DNA of 64,000 bases from Pseudonocardia sp. HH130629-09. Lineage in GTDB: Bacteria > Actinomycetota > Actinomycetes > Mycobacteriales > Pseudonocardiaceae. Position 1 is the stretch's first letter. Every line of letters begins with the position of its first letter. Under the pieces are notes generated by a model, which worked only from the letters and a program-made list of their open reading frames with translations, was not told the origin of the DNA and did not search any database. Location: assembly GCF_001294645.1 (NCBI RefSeq), contig NZ_CP011868.1, forward strand, positions 1,736,001-1,800,000. The letters run 5' to 3'. Made by a program: the position numbers and the translations under genes. Of this stretch, positions 36,282-45,219 are shown piece after piece.

Positions 36282-36313
36282 ACCGTAGCCGTCGGGTCCG
36301 ACAGTATGTTCGA
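36282..36313 (-). promoter_or_regulatory. DNA-damage promoter candidate (RecA-NDp/PafBC-like, with a weak LexA-box resemblance)
   Basis: On the minus strand CTGTCGGAC (36304-36296), an 8-nt spacer and TACGGT (36287-36282) follow the mycobacterial PafBC promoter pattern TTGTCRGTG-N8-TANNNT, matching six of nine bases plus the -10. The start codon is 6 nt further on. CCGACAGTATGTTCGA (36298-36313) also shares 9 of 12 fixed bases with the actinobacterial LexA box TCGAAC-N4-GTTCGA. Confidence 0.45.
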
Positions 36314-36423
36314 ACGCCCGGCCGGGGCCCGGGCGGGCGCGGCGCCGCCACCGATCGGGCACGCCCCGTACGGGGACGGCCGCGCCGACGGCGGTCCGGG
36401 GCGGGCGGGGATAACCTGGAGAG

Positions 36424-37917
36424 ATGGCGCACGACGACACGGAGCGACCGGAGCCCACGCGCTCCGGGCCGCCGTCGTGCGCCGAGGACGGTACCCGTGA
36501 CGGGGAGGGCCCCGGCGGACCGGCCGCGGGCGACTGGCCGGAGCTGCCCGCCCCGCTGCGGGCCCGGCTCGCGGAGATCGCGGGCACCGCGCTGGGCGGG
36601 CTGCCGCCCGGGGAGGTCCCCACCCCGCTGCGCCGCTTCGCCCGGTTCACCCCCGCCAAGCGGGCCCGCCTCGGCGGGCAGGTGCTGGTGGCCCGGCTCC
36701 AGCAGGACGCGGCGTTCCGGGCCGCGGTGGTGGCCTGGTGGGCCGAGAACCGGCCCGGTGAGCTGGAGCTCCCCGAGACCTCCACGCCACGGCCCACCGA
36801 CGACCCGTCCCCGGACGGGACCGGCGCGCCCGCCGGCGACGCCGGAGCCGCGGAGGGGGCCGGGCCGCTGCCCGCGCCCGTCGACAAGCTCGATGCGGCC
36901 GCGGTCGCGCTGCTCACCGCCGACCCGCTCGCGGACCGGCGGGTCGCCGAGGTGGGACAGACCGCGGACTTGGCGAACCTGCGCGCCGAGCGCGACGAGG
37001 CACTGGCCAAGGTCGACAAGCTCACCGCCGAGCTCGAACGGGCCCGTGCGGAGCTGGTCGAGGAACGGGAGCGGGCCCGCATGCTCGTCGGCGAGCGGGA
37101 GACCGAGTACCAGCAGATGCGCCGCCGGGTCAGCGACCAGGGTGCCCGGCTGCGTGCCGCGCTCGACGCCCGCAGCGAGCTGGAGGCGGAGGTCGCGCGG
37201 CTGCGCGGCGGCGTCGACGAGGAGCTCGCCCGGGCCCGCGCCGAGACCGCCGCCGAGCGCGAGCGTGCCGACCGGGAACGCCGCAGGGCCGAGGCCGCAG
37301 CCGGTCAGGTCGCCGCCGCCCGCCAGGCCGCCCGCGAGGCCCGTCGCGGCGACGAGGTGCGCCTGGAGCTGCTGCTCGACACCGTCAGCGGCGCGATCTC
37401 GGGCCTGCGCCGCGAGCTCGACGTCGGCGCGGGCGGACCGCGGCCGGCGGACCTGGTCGCGGGCACGGGCGACCGCGCGGCGGGCGCACGCGCCGCGGCA
37501 CCCGTCGACGGGCTGGCCGCGCTGGACGCGCTGCTGAGCGTGCCGTCGGTGCACCTCATCGTCGACGGCTACAACGTCAGCAAGACCGGCTACCCGGACC
37601 TGCCGCTGGCCGACCAGCGCTCCCGGCTGGTGGCCCAGCTCAGCGCCCTGGGCGCCCGCACCGGGGCCGAGATCACCGTGGTGTTCGACGGCGCCGCGGT
37701 GATCGCCGCGCCGGTGCGCGGCAGCCGCGGGGTGCGGGTGCTGTTCAGCGACGCCGGAGTGATCGCCGACGACGTCGTCCGCGATCTCGTCGCCGCCGAA
37801 CCGGCGGGCAGGCCGCTGCTGGTGGCGACCTCGGACCAGGAGCTCGTGCGCTCGGTGCGCCGCCGGGGCGCGCACACCGTGGCGTCCGCGGTGCTGCTGC
37901 GCCGCCTCGGCGGCTGA
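36424..37917 (+). CDS. NYN-domain (YacP-like) putative RNase with a coiled-coil region
   Basis: The 497-residue protein has three parts. The first (about 35-115) is a helical region with RARLAEIAGTALGGLPPGEVP. The second (about 185-350) is a long Glu/Arg/Ala heptad coiled coil. The third (about 378-497) is a NYN/PIN-like domain with HLIVDGYNVSKTGYPDLPL, ITVVFDGAAV and VRVLFSDAGVIADDVV, where Asp residues could hold catalytic metal. Similar proteins are suspected ribonucleases, but the target is not known. A TAACCT hexamer ends 6 nt before the ATG. The gene is divergent from the exonuclease fusion. Confidence 0.82.
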   Translation: MAHDDTERPEPTRSGPPSCAEDGTRDGEGPGGPAAGDWPELPAPLRARLAEIAGTALGGLPPGEVPTPLRRFARFTPAKRARLGGQVLVARLQQDAAFRAAVVAWWAENRPGELELPETSTPRPTDDPSPDGTGAPAGDAGAAEGAGPLPAPVDKLDAAAVALLTADPLADRRVAEVGQTADLANLRAERDEALAKVDKLTAELERARAELVEERERARMLVGERETEYQQMRRRVSDQGARLRAALDARSELEAEVARLRGGVDEELARARAETAAERERADRERRRAEAAAGQVAAARQAAREARRGDEVRLELLLDTVSGAISGLRRELDVGAGGPRPADLVAGTGDRAAGARAAAPVDGLAALDALLSVPSVHLIVDGYNVSKTGYPDLPLADQRSRLVAQLSALGARTGAEITVVFDGAAVIAAPVRGSRGVRVLFSDAGVIADDVVRDLVAAEPAGRPLLVATSDQELVRSVRRRGAHTVASAVLLRRLGG

Positions 37918-37921
37918 CCGG

Positions 37922-38251
37922 TCACCCCACGTCACGGTGCCGGGTCCGGCGCCCGGCCGGCGGGACCACCGGCATCGGCAGCGTGGTGCGTGCCGGTGTG
38001 CCCGGCTCGACCAGGCGCAGGTGCGGGATGAGGCCGCCCTCGGCCAGCACCTGCAACGCCCGGCGCTCCGGCTCGGCGAACTCCACCGGGGCCCCGGCCG
38101 TGGCCACGCTCGTGTCCACCGAGCCGGCCGGCAGGTCGACGGGGAGATAGGGGATCGGTCGGTCGTCCTCCGGGACCTCCAGCAGCACCCCGATGACGCA
38201 GTCACCGCACGCGGCACCGCGGACCTCGCAGCGATCGCAGTCGACGATCAT
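37922..38251 (-). CDS. small Cys-rich conserved actinobacterial protein (Rv2189c-like position)
   Basis: The 109-residue protein opens with MIVDCDRCEVRGAACGDC, four cysteines as CxxC-x6-CxxC that could bind a metal. VIGVLLEVPEDD and a helix EFAEPERRALQVLAEGGLIPHL follow. The ATG at 38251 has GGAGGAG at good distance, so the longer upstream frame is rejected. By position it matches the conserved Rv2189c locus beside pimB'. No biochemical role is assigned. It nearly touches the convergent NYN gene (4 bp). Confidence 0.75.
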   Translation of the reverse strand: MIVDCDRCEVRGAACGDCVIGVLLEVPEDDRPIPYLPVDLPAGSVDTSVATAGAPVEFAEPERRALQVLAEGGLIPHLRLVEPGTPARTTLPMPVVPPAGRRTRHRDVG

Positions 38252-38648
38252 GGCTCCTCCTTCGTCGGACCCGAGGTGGTCGAGTACCGCGGACGCTAGG
38301 GGAGGGGTCCGACAGAATGGCCGCGCCGGAGAAATGCCGGGCCGGACCGTCACCGTGGGCGGCCGCGCTCGTTCACCTGAACAGCACGACATCCTCACCT
38401 GCTGTCCCGTCGAGCGACCGGCACCACTCCTGCGGAGCAGTGCCACGCCGGCGGGCGACCGTTCCGGTCACGCAGCGGTGAGGACGCGGAACTCGTCCGC
38501 TCCCCGGAGTGTCGGACGGCGGCCCGCATCCCCGACGCGCCGTGCGCGTGCGGAGCCGCCGTCCCGACCCCGCCGCTCCGATCCCTCTGCCCGGTCCGCC
38601 GGCGACCACCGGGGGCCGCCACCCCGTCGGGGACTAGCGTCGCCGACC
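38252..38648. other. 397-bp intergenic region before pimB'
   Basis: No convincing gene was found on either strand. The only signal is TAGCGT at 38635-38640, a -10-like hexamer 8 nt before the pimB' GTG. In mycobacteria a NlpC/P60 hydrolase gene (Rv2190c) stands near this place; I see no trace of it here. Confidence 0.6.
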
Positions 38649-39782
38649 GTGGCGCGCACGCTGCTGGTGACCAACGACTTCCCGCCCCGCCCCGGCGGCA
38701 TCCAGTCCTACCTGTCCGACCTCGCCCGCGCGCTCCCGCCGGACACCCTCGCCGTCCACGCCCCTGTCTGGCGCGGCGACGCCGCCCACGACGCCGGGCT
38801 GCCGTTCCCCGTGCACCGGCACCGGTCGTCGCTGATGCTGCCGGTCCCCGAGGTCGCCCGGCGCGCCGCGGAGCTGGCCCGCGAGCACGACGCCCGGACC
38901 GTCTGGTTCGGCGCGGCCGCGCCGCTGGGGCTGCTCGGCCCGTACCTGCGCCGCCACGCGGGGGTGGAGCGGGTCGTCGCCACCACGCACGGCCACGAGG
39001 TCGGCTGGTCGATGCTGCCCGGCGCGCGCCGGGCGCTGCACCGGATCGGCCGGGACGCCGACGTCGTCACCACGGTCTCGCGCTGGACCCGCGGCCGGCT
39101 CGCCGGTGCGCTCGGCCCGGACGCGGCCGTCGAGGTCCTGCCGCCGCCGGTGGACACCGTGCGCTTCGCGCCCGACCCGGCCGCCCGCGCCGCGGTCCGG
39201 GCCCGCTACCGGCTCGGGGACGCGCCGGTGGTGTCGTGCGTGTCCCGGCTGGTGCCGCGCAAGGGTCAGGACGTGCTGGTCGCGGCGTTGCCGAGGATCC
39301 GGGCGCGGGTGCCGGGCGCCCGGCTGCTGCTCGTCGGCGGCGGGCCCTACCGGGACCGGCTGCGCGCACTGGCGGCCCGGGCCGGGGTCGCCGACGCCGT
39401 GGTGTCCACCGGCGGGGTGCCGGCCGCCGAGCTCGCCGCGCACCAGGCCGCCGGGGACGTGTTCGCCCTGCCGTGCCGCACCCACCTGGGCGGGCTCGAC
39501 GTCGAGGGGCTGGGGATCGCGCTGCTGGAGGCCGCGGCGTCGGGACTGCCCGTCGTCGCGGGCGACTCCGGCGGAGCACCGGAGACCGTCGAGGACGGCG
39601 TGACCGGCCATGTCGTGGCGGGACGGGACGTCGCCGACCGGGTCGCGGACCTGCTCGCCGATCCCGCCCGCGCGACGGCGATGGGTCGCGCCGGGCGGGC
39701 CCGCGTCCGTCGGCTTTGGGGCGGACCGTCGTCGGCGGCGCGGCTGCACGGCTTCCTGACCGGCGACGACGGGCCGCGCTGA
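38649..39782 (+). CDS. pimB: GT4 mannosyltransferase PimB' (phosphatidylinositol monomannoside mannosyltransferase)
   Basis: PimB' adds the second mannose from GDP-mannose to phosphatidylinositol monomannoside at the inner face of the membrane. The 377-residue GT-B protein has an N-terminal NDFPPRPGGIQSYL, TTHGHEVGWSMLPG, the C-terminal donor segment VSCVSRLVPRKGQDVLVAAL and the E-x7-E motif EGLGIALLEA. GTG start 8 nt after TAGCGT. Placement beside fadD15 and the Cys-rich protein equals the Rv2187-Rv2189c order, which supports PimB' over other GT4 enzymes. Confidence 0.88.
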   Translation: MARTLLVTNDFPPRPGGIQSYLSDLARALPPDTLAVHAPVWRGDAAHDAGLPFPVHRHRSSLMLPVPEVARRAAELAREHDARTVWFGAAAPLGLLGPYLRRHAGVERVVATTHGHEVGWSMLPGARRALHRIGRDADVVTTVSRWTRGRLAGALGPDAAVEVLPPPVDTVRFAPDPAARAAVRARYRLGDAPVVSCVSRLVPRKGQDVLVAALPRIRARVPGARLLLVGGGPYRDRLRALAARAGVADAVVSTGGVPAAELAAHQAAGDVFALPCRTHLGGLDVEGLGIALLEAAASGLPVVAGDSGGAPETVEDGVTGHVVAGRDVADRVADLLADPARATAMGRAGRARVRRLWGGPSSAARLHGFLTGDDGPR

Positions 39783-39833
39783 GCGGCGCGACCCGCCGTC
39801 GCCGGGAGGAGGGGCGCCGGTGGAGGGTCAGCC

Positions 39834-41672
39834 CTAGTCGGAGGTGGTCCCCGCGTAGAGCGCCTCGATCTCGTCGGAGTAGGACTCCACGACGACCTTG
39901 CGCTTGACCTTCATCGTCGGCGTCAGCTCGCCGCCCGCCTCGCTGAAGTCGTGCGGCAGGATCGTGAACTTGCGGATCTGCTCGGCCCGCGAGACGGCCT
40001 GGTTGGCGTCCTCGACCGCGGCCGCGATCTCGCCGCGCAGCTCCGGGTCGTCGACGAGGTCGGCGGCCGAGCTCCCGTCGCCGGCGGGCTTGCCGTTGCG
40101 TTCGCGCCAGCCCGGCAGGGCGTCCGGGTCGATCGTGACCAGCGCGGAGATGAACGGCTTCTGGTCGCCGATCACGATGCACTGCCCGACCAACGGGTGC
40201 GCCCGCAGGCGGTCCTCGAGCACGGCCGGGGCGACGTTCTTGCCGCCCGCGGTGACGATGATCTCCTTCTTGCGGCCGGTGATCGTGAGGAAGCCGCCGT
40301 CGTCGAGCTCGCCGATGTCACCGGAGTGGAACCAGCCGTCGGACTCCAGGGCCTCGGCCGAGGCCTCCTCGTTGTCCCAGTAGCCGCGGAAGACGATGTC
40401 GCCGCGCAGCATGATCTCGCCGTCGGAGGCGATCCCGACCGCGCAGCCGGGCACCGGGCGTCCGACCGAGCCGACCCGCTGGGCGTCGAGGGTGTTCAGG
40501 GTGATGCCCGCGGTGGTCTCGGTCAGGCCGTAGCCCTCCAGGACCGGCAGGCCGATGCCGCGGAAGAAGTGGCCGAGCCGCGCACCCAGCGGCGCCGATC
40601 CCGACACCGCAGCCTTGACGTTCCCGCCGACGGCGGCGCGCAGCTTGCCGTAGACGAGCTTGTCGAACAGCGCGTGCCGGGCCTTGAGCAGCAGCCCCGG
40701 GCCGCCCGCGTCGAGCGCCTCGGAGTAGGCGATCGCGGTGGCGGCGGCGGCGTCGAAGATCTTCCCCTTGCCGTCGTTGTGCGCCTTGAGCCGGGCCCCG
40801 TTGTAGACCTTCTCGAACACCCGCGGCACGGCGAGCAGGAAGGTCGGCCGGAACTCCGCCAGATCGGGCAGCAGGTTCTTGACGTCGGGGGTGTGCCCGA
40901 CGACGGTGCGGGTGGCCAGGCAGCCGCACTGGATGGCCTTGCCGAACACGTGCGCGAGCGGCAGGAACAGCAGCACCGAGTCGCCCGGCTCGAACAGGTT
41001 CGGGATCGTCGCGGCGATCGTCCGGATCTCGGAGAGCATGTTCCGGTGGGTGAGCTCGCAGCCCTTGGGCCGGCCGGTCGTGCCCGAGGTATAGATCAGG
41101 GTGCACAGGTCGTCGGCGCGCACCGCGCTCCGGCGCTCGTGGACCACGACGTCCGGGGTGTCCGAGCCCAGGCCGCGCAGCTGCTCCACCGCCGAGGGGG
41201 CGTCCGGCGCCGACCCGGCGGGCTCGATCTGCCACACGGTGCGCAGCGACGGCAGGTCCCCGCGGACCTTCTCCAGCGCGGCGGCGTGGTCGGCGGTCTC
41301 GACGACGATCCCGACCGCGCCGGAGTTCGACACGATCCAGGAGATCTGGTCCGGTGAGGAGGTCTCGTAGATCGGGACGGTGACCCCGCCCGCGGCGAGG
41401 ATCGCGTAGTCGAACAGGGTCCACTCGTACCGGGTCCGCGACAGCAGCGCGACGCGGTCCCCGGCCTGCACGCCCGCGGCGATCAGCCCGGCCGCGATCC
41501 GGGTGACCTGCTCGGCGAACTCGGCCGCAGTCACCTCCGACCAGGTCCCGTCCGTGGCCTTGCGGCGGTAGAGCACGTCCGACGGGTGCTGTGCGGCATT
41601 GTCGAACACGGCGTCCGAGAGCGATTCCTCGTCTCCCACTGACACCGCGGCGGGAACGCTGTACTCACGCAC
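39834..41672 (-). CDS. fadD15: long-chain fatty-acid-CoA ligase, FadD15-like
   Basis: The 612-residue adenylating enzyme activates fatty acids to acyl-CoA. Motifs: YTSGTTGRPKG (194-204), LPLAHVFGK, VSGSAPLGARL, EGYGLTETTAG, WFHSGDIGELDDGGFLTITGRKKEIIVTAGGKNVAP and a C-terminal TPTMKVKRKVV with the catalytic Lys. The GTG at 41672 is chosen for its AGGAGG at 8 nt; the frame open beyond it is a shadow. Convergent with pimB', as in mycobacteria. Confidence 0.93.
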   Translation of the reverse strand: MREYSVPAAVSVGDEESLSDAVFDNAAQHPSDVLYRRKATDGTWSEVTAAEFAEQVTRIAAGLIAAGVQAGDRVALLSRTRYEWTLFDYAILAAGGVTVPIYETSSPDQISWIVSNSGAVGIVVETADHAAALEKVRGDLPSLRTVWQIEPAGSAPDAPSAVEQLRGLGSDTPDVVVHERRSAVRADDLCTLIYTSGTTGRPKGCELTHRNMLSEIRTIAATIPNLFEPGDSVLLFLPLAHVFGKAIQCGCLATRTVVGHTPDVKNLLPDLAEFRPTFLLAVPRVFEKVYNGARLKAHNDGKGKIFDAAAATAIAYSEALDAGGPGLLLKARHALFDKLVYGKLRAAVGGNVKAAVSGSAPLGARLGHFFRGIGLPVLEGYGLTETTAGITLNTLDAQRVGSVGRPVPGCAVGIASDGEIMLRGDIVFRGYWDNEEASAEALESDGWFHSGDIGELDDGGFLTITGRKKEIIVTAGGKNVAPAVLEDRLRAHPLVGQCIVIGDQKPFISALVTIDPDALPGWRERNGKPAGDGSSAADLVDDPELRGEIAAAVEDANQAVSRAEQIRKFTILPHDFSEAGGELTPTMKVKRKVVVESYSDEIEALYAGTTSD

Positions 41673-41879
41673 GGGGATCGACCTCCTGGCGGCCTCGACA
41701 GGCTGAGAACACGGTCGCCGCGACGGCTGCGGCGACACCTTCCGGCAGAACCTACCGGAGAGTAGGGGCCGCGTACATCGAACCGGACATAGCGGATCGA
41801 CGAGCTGATCCGCCGGTCCGGCCAGGCCCGCGACGGTACCCGTGACCGGGGCCGTCGCACGGGGTGGCACGCTGACCGG

Positions 41880-42296
41880 GTGCCCGCGATCGACGTGATC
41901 GACGAGACCTTCCTGGCCGTGCCCCGCGAGCGGGTCGCGGCGGAGTTCGCCGACCCGGCCCGGTGGCCGTCGTACTGGCCCGACCTGCGTCCCGAGGTCG
42001 CACACGACCGCGGACCGGCCGGGCTGCGCTGGACCGTGACCGGCGCGCTGGTGGGGACCATGGAGGTCTGGTGCGAGCCCGAGGGCGACGGCACCGTCCT
42101 GCACTTCTTCCTGCGCGCGGACCCGCACGGCCCGCCGCCCCGCGGGCGGCTGCGGCGCCGCCGGTGGCTGCGCGCGGAGTCCGACCGGCGGCATCGCGCG
42201 TTCAAGGCGCACGCCTTCGCGCTCAAGCGACGCCTGGACGGCGGGCGCCCGGCGGGCGTCGCGCCGTCGGCGTTCCGGCCGGCCCGGACGGCCTGA
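41880..42296 (+). CDS. SRPBCC (START-like) family protein
   Basis: The 138-residue protein shows the helix-grip pattern: IDVIDETFLAVPRERVAAEFADPARWPSYWPDL, then LRWTVTGALVGTMEVWCEPEGDGTVLHFFLRAD and a C-terminal helix RHRAFKAHAFALKRRLDG. Such proteins bind lipids or polyketides or act as cyclases. A second SRPBCC gene lies 818 bp downstream. The GTG start has no strong ribosome binding site. It is followed after 2 bp by a phosphoesterase gene, indicating an operon. Confidence 0.75.
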   Translation: MPAIDVIDETFLAVPRERVAAEFADPARWPSYWPDLRPEVAHDRGPAGLRWTVTGALVGTMEVWCEPEGDGTVLHFFLRADPHGPPPRGRLRRRRWLRAESDRRHRAFKAHAFALKRRLDGGRPAGVAPSAFRPARTA

Positions 42297-42298
42297 GC

Positions 42299-43093
42299 GT
42301 GCGGCTGCACGTCGTCACCGACGTCCACGGCGCCACCACGCCGCTCGCCCGCGCCGCCGAGGGTGCCGACGGCGTGCTCGTGCTCGGTGACCTGCTGGAG
42401 TTCATCGACTACCGCGACCCGGCCAACGGGATCATCTCCCGGCTGCTCGGGTCGGAGGTGGCCGCCGAGTTCGGCCGGATGCGCCGGATCGGGGCGCCGC
42501 GCACGCAGATGCTGGGCCTGCTGGAGCGTTCCTGGGCCCGGTTCACCGACCCGGCGGCCGCCGTCGCCGAGGCCGTCGCCGCCCAGTACGCCGAGGTCTT
42601 CGGGGTGCTGGGCGGCCTCGGGGTGCCGGTGTGGGCGATCCCCGGCAACGTCGACGTCCCCGACGCCTGGCCCGAGACCGAGGGCGTCACCCGCGCCGAC
42701 GGACGGGTGGCCGAGATCGGTGGCCGCCGGTTCGGCTTCCTCGGCGGGGTGCCGCTGCCGCCCGGGGTCGACCCGCGCCGCACCGGCCCCTGGCAGCCGC
42801 ACTTCGTGGCCCACGAGGAATGGACCGCCCGCCTGGACGCGCTTGGCCCGGCCGACGTGCTGTGCACCCACGTCCCGCCGGCGCTCCCGGGCCTGACCTA
42901 CGACGTCGTCACCCGCCGCGCCGAGATCGCCAGTCTCCCGCTGGCCGCGCGGATCCGGGCCGAGCAGCCCTCGAACGCGCTGTTCGGCCACGTGCACCAG
43001 CCGCTGCGCCGCCGTACCCGGGTCGGCCGAACCGAGTGCGTCAACGCCGGACACTTCCGTGCGCACGGCACGCCCTACGTGCTCCGGTTCTGA
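42299..43093 (+). CDS. metallophosphoesterase (calcineurin-like)
   Basis: The 264-residue protein has the metal-binding signature of this superfamily: VVTDVHG at the N-terminus, GVLVLGDLLEF, IPGNVD (the usual GNHD with His replaced by Val), CTHVPP and FGHVHQPL near the end. Asp and His of DxH are conserved. The GTG at 42299 starts 2 bp after the previous stop. The altered GNHD-type motif (GNVD) is seen in a subset of bacterial members and may change activity. Substrate unknown. Confidence 0.85.
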   Translation: MRLHVVTDVHGATTPLARAAEGADGVLVLGDLLEFIDYRDPANGIISRLLGSEVAAEFGRMRRIGAPRTQMLGLLERSWARFTDPAAAVAEAVAAQYAEVFGVLGGLGVPVWAIPGNVDVPDAWPETEGVTRADGRVAEIGGRRFGFLGGVPLPPGVDPRRTGPWQPHFVAHEEWTARLDALGPADVLCTHVPPALPGLTYDVVTRRAEIASLPLAARIRAEQPSNALFGHVHQPLRRRTRVGRTECVNAGHFRAHGTPYVLRF

Positions 43094-43113
43094 CCACCGG
43101 ATAGCCTCCCGCC

Positions 43114-43551
43114 ATGGCCGACGCGACCTCGTCCTCGATCCACATCGACGCCCCGCCGGAGCGGGTCACGGCGGTGATCGCGGACTTCGCGTCCTACCCC
43201 GAGTGGACCGACCAGATCACCAGCGTCGAGATCCTCGACGCCGGTGCCGACGGCCGCGCCCGCCAGGTCCGCTTCGCGATGGACGCCGGGGCCATCAAGG
43301 ACACCTACACCCTCGACTACGACTGGGCCGCCGACGACCGCTCGGTGTCGTGGACGCTGGTCAAGGGCGGCATCCAGCGAGCCCAGGACGGCGCGTACCG
43401 GCTGGTCGGCGACGCCGGCGGCACCACCGTCACCTACGAGCTCAGCGTCGAGGTCAACTTCCCGATGATCGGGATGCTCCGTCGCAAGGCGGAGAAAGTG
43501 ATCATCGACGCGGCCCTGAAGGGGCTCAAGCGCCGCGTCGAGAAGGGCTGA
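43114..43551 (+). CDS. SRPBCC / polyketide cyclase-like protein (Rv2185c-like)
   Basis: The 145-residue protein follows the cyclase/dehydrase pattern: SSSIHIDAPPERVTAVIADFASYPEWTDQITSVEI, a set of strands with DRSVSWTLVKGG, and a long C-terminal helix FPMIGMLRRKAEKVIIDAALKGLKRRVEKG. It stands directly before the ArsA-type ATPase, as Rv2185c stands beside Rv2184c. TAGCCT ends 6 nt before the ATG, so the mRNA is probably leaderless. A lipid or hydrophobic ligand is likely. Confidence 0.85.
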   Translation: MADATSSSIHIDAPPERVTAVIADFASYPEWTDQITSVEILDAGADGRARQVRFAMDAGAIKDTYTLDYDWAADDRSVSWTLVKGGIQRAQDGAYRLVGDAGGTTVTYELSVEVNFPMIGMLRRKAEKVIIDAALKGLKRRVEKG

Positions 43552-43594
43552 GCCGGTCGGCGGCGACCCGGACACGATCGTTAGGCTCCGCGCT

Positions 43595-44842
43595 GTGCGT
43601 GTGGTGCTCTTCACCGGCAAGGGCGGGGTCGGCAAGACGACCCTGGCCGCCGCGACGGCCGCGCACGTCGCCGGGACCGGGCGGTCGGCGCTGGTCGTGT
43701 CCACCGACCCGGCGCACTCCCTCGGCGACGCGCTGGACGCCGAGCTGGGCGCCGATCCCACCGAGGTCACCGACAACCTGTGGGGCGCCCACATCGAGGC
43801 CCGCCACCTGCTCGAGGGCGCCTGGGGGGACCTGCAGGGGCACCTGCGCACGATGCTCGCCGGGGCCGGGGTGGACGAGCTCGTCGCCGACGAGCTGACC
43901 GTGCTGCCCGGCGTCGAGGACCTGCTCGCGCTCGTCGAGGTGCAGCGCTTCGCCGACTCCGGCCGCTTCGACGTCGTCGTCGTCGACTGCGGGCCGACCG
44001 CGGAGACGCTGCGGCTGCTCACCCTGCCCGAGGCGCTGTCGGGTTACCTGGAGCGGCTGTTCCCCGCGCACCGGCGCGCCGTGCGCGGTCTGGTCGCCGG
44101 ACTCGCCGGCGCGAAGGCCGACGGCGCGGGCTGGGAGCGCACCGTCGACGCGCTCGGTGTGCTGGCCGAACAGCTGCGTGGGCTGCGCGGCCTGCTCGCG
44201 GACCGCTCCCGCACCTCGATCCGGCTGGTGCTGACCCCGGAGCGGGTCGTCGCGGCCGAGACCCGCCGGACCCTGACCGCGCTCGCGCTGCACGAGCTGC
44301 GGGTCGACGGGCTGCTGGCGAACCGGGTGATGCCGGGTCCGCCGCCGTCGCTGCGCGGGCCCGCCGCCCGCTGGCTGCGCGAGCGGGCCGCCGAGCAGCA
44401 GTCCGTGCTCGCCGAGCTGGGCGAGCTCGGCGCGGACGTGCCGGTGACGGCGGTCCGCTACACCGCCGCCGAGCCGACCGGCGTCGCCGCTCTGCGCGAG
44501 CTGGCCCACTCCGTCTACGGCGAGGACGACCCCGCGGGCACTACCGACGACGCCCCGTCGCGGCCGCTGATGGAGCTCCGGCGCACCGCCGGTCACGGGG
44601 TCTCCGCCGACACCGAGTTCGAGCTCGACGTGGCGCTGCCCGGCGCACAGGACGCGCCGCTGGACCTCGCCCGGGTCGGCGACGACATGGTCGTCGGCAT
44701 CGGGTTCTCCCGGCGCGTGGTCTCGCTGCCGTCGGTACTGCGCCGCTGCGAGGCCACCGGCGCCCGGCTGGAGGGCCACGGCTCCGACGCCCGCCTCGTG
44801 ATCTCCTTCGTCCCCGACCCGGGCACCTGGATGACCTCGTGA
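43595..44842 (+). CDS. ArsA-family P-loop ATPase (Rv2184c-like)
   Basis: The 415-residue protein has the deviant Walker A GKGGVGKTT (8-16), STDPAHSLGDALD, and VVVVDCGPTAETLRLLTLPE with the switch Asp. The C-terminus beyond 320 has an alpha-crystallin-like beta pattern (FELDVALPGAQ). It is a single ArsA unit and there are no arsenic genes nearby; actinobacterial members more likely serve in membrane-protein or lipid-related targeting. GTG lies 7 nt after TAGGCT (leaderless). Its stop overlaps the next gene as GTGA. Confidence 0.88.
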   Translation: MRVVLFTGKGGVGKTTLAAATAAHVAGTGRSALVVSTDPAHSLGDALDAELGADPTEVTDNLWGAHIEARHLLEGAWGDLQGHLRTMLAGAGVDELVADELTVLPGVEDLLALVEVQRFADSGRFDVVVVDCGPTAETLRLLTLPEALSGYLERLFPAHRRAVRGLVAGLAGAKADGAGWERTVDALGVLAEQLRGLRGLLADRSRTSIRLVLTPERVVAAETRRTLTALALHELRVDGLLANRVMPGPPPSLRGPAARWLRERAAEQQSVLAELGELGADVPVTAVRYTAAEPTGVAALRELAHSVYGEDDPAGTTDDAPSRPLMELRRTAGHGVSADTEFELDVALPGAQDAPLDLARVGDDMVVGIGFSRRVVSLPSVLRRCEATGARLEGHGSDARLVISFVPDPGTWMTS

Positions 44843-45219
44843 GCGGCCGCGACACCCAGGGCGGCACCCACTGCGGCACCCACGGCGCCATCCCGGAGGA
44901 CCTGCGGGTCACCGCGGTGGCGCTGCTCGACCGGCTGCGCACCGCCGCCGAGGCCATGTCGGACTCGCTGCAGGCCACGGGCGTCGAACCCGGCCCCGGC
45001 GCCGCGGGCTCCTGCACCGCCTGTCCGGTGTGCGCGCTGATCGCCGTCGTCCGGGGGGAGCGCTCGGAGCTGGTCACCCGGCTCGCCGACCACGCCACCG
45101 GGCTGCTCGCCGTGCTCGTCGCACTGTTGGAGGAGGCCGCCCCGCCCGCGCGCCGGGAGTCCCGACGGCCGCAGGGCAGCGGTCGCTCCGTCCAGCGGAT
45201 CGTGGTGCACCGGACGTGA
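44839..45219 (+). CDS. conserved hypothetical protein with a CTACPVC motif (Rv2183c-like position)
   Basis: The 126-residue protein begins at a GTG overlapping the ArsA stop. The central part AVALLDRLRTAAEAMSDSL is helical, followed by SCTACPVCALIAVVRGE with a CxxCxxC cluster and a helix LVTRLADHATGLLAVLVALLEEA. Many actinobacteria keep this gene next to the ArsA-type ATPase. The cysteines may bind metal. No function is known to me. Its stop overlaps the GTG of the ROK kinase gene. Confidence 0.78.
   Translation: MSGRDTQGGTHCGTHGAIPEDLRVTAVALLDRLRTAAEAMSDSLQATGVEPGPGAAGSCTACPVCALIAVVRGERSELVTRLADHATGLLAVLVALLEEAAPPARRESRRPQGSGRSVQRIVVHRT

Noticed and set aside
36306..36423. Plus-strand frame beginning MFERPAGARAG before the NYN gene
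   Set aside because: It overlaps the damage-type promoter, has no ribosome binding site and is only a low-complexity frame.
43595..44842. Arsenite-pump ATPase role for the ArsA-like protein
   Set aside because: No arsB, arsC or arsR genes are nearby and the locus is a conserved housekeeping neighbourhood.
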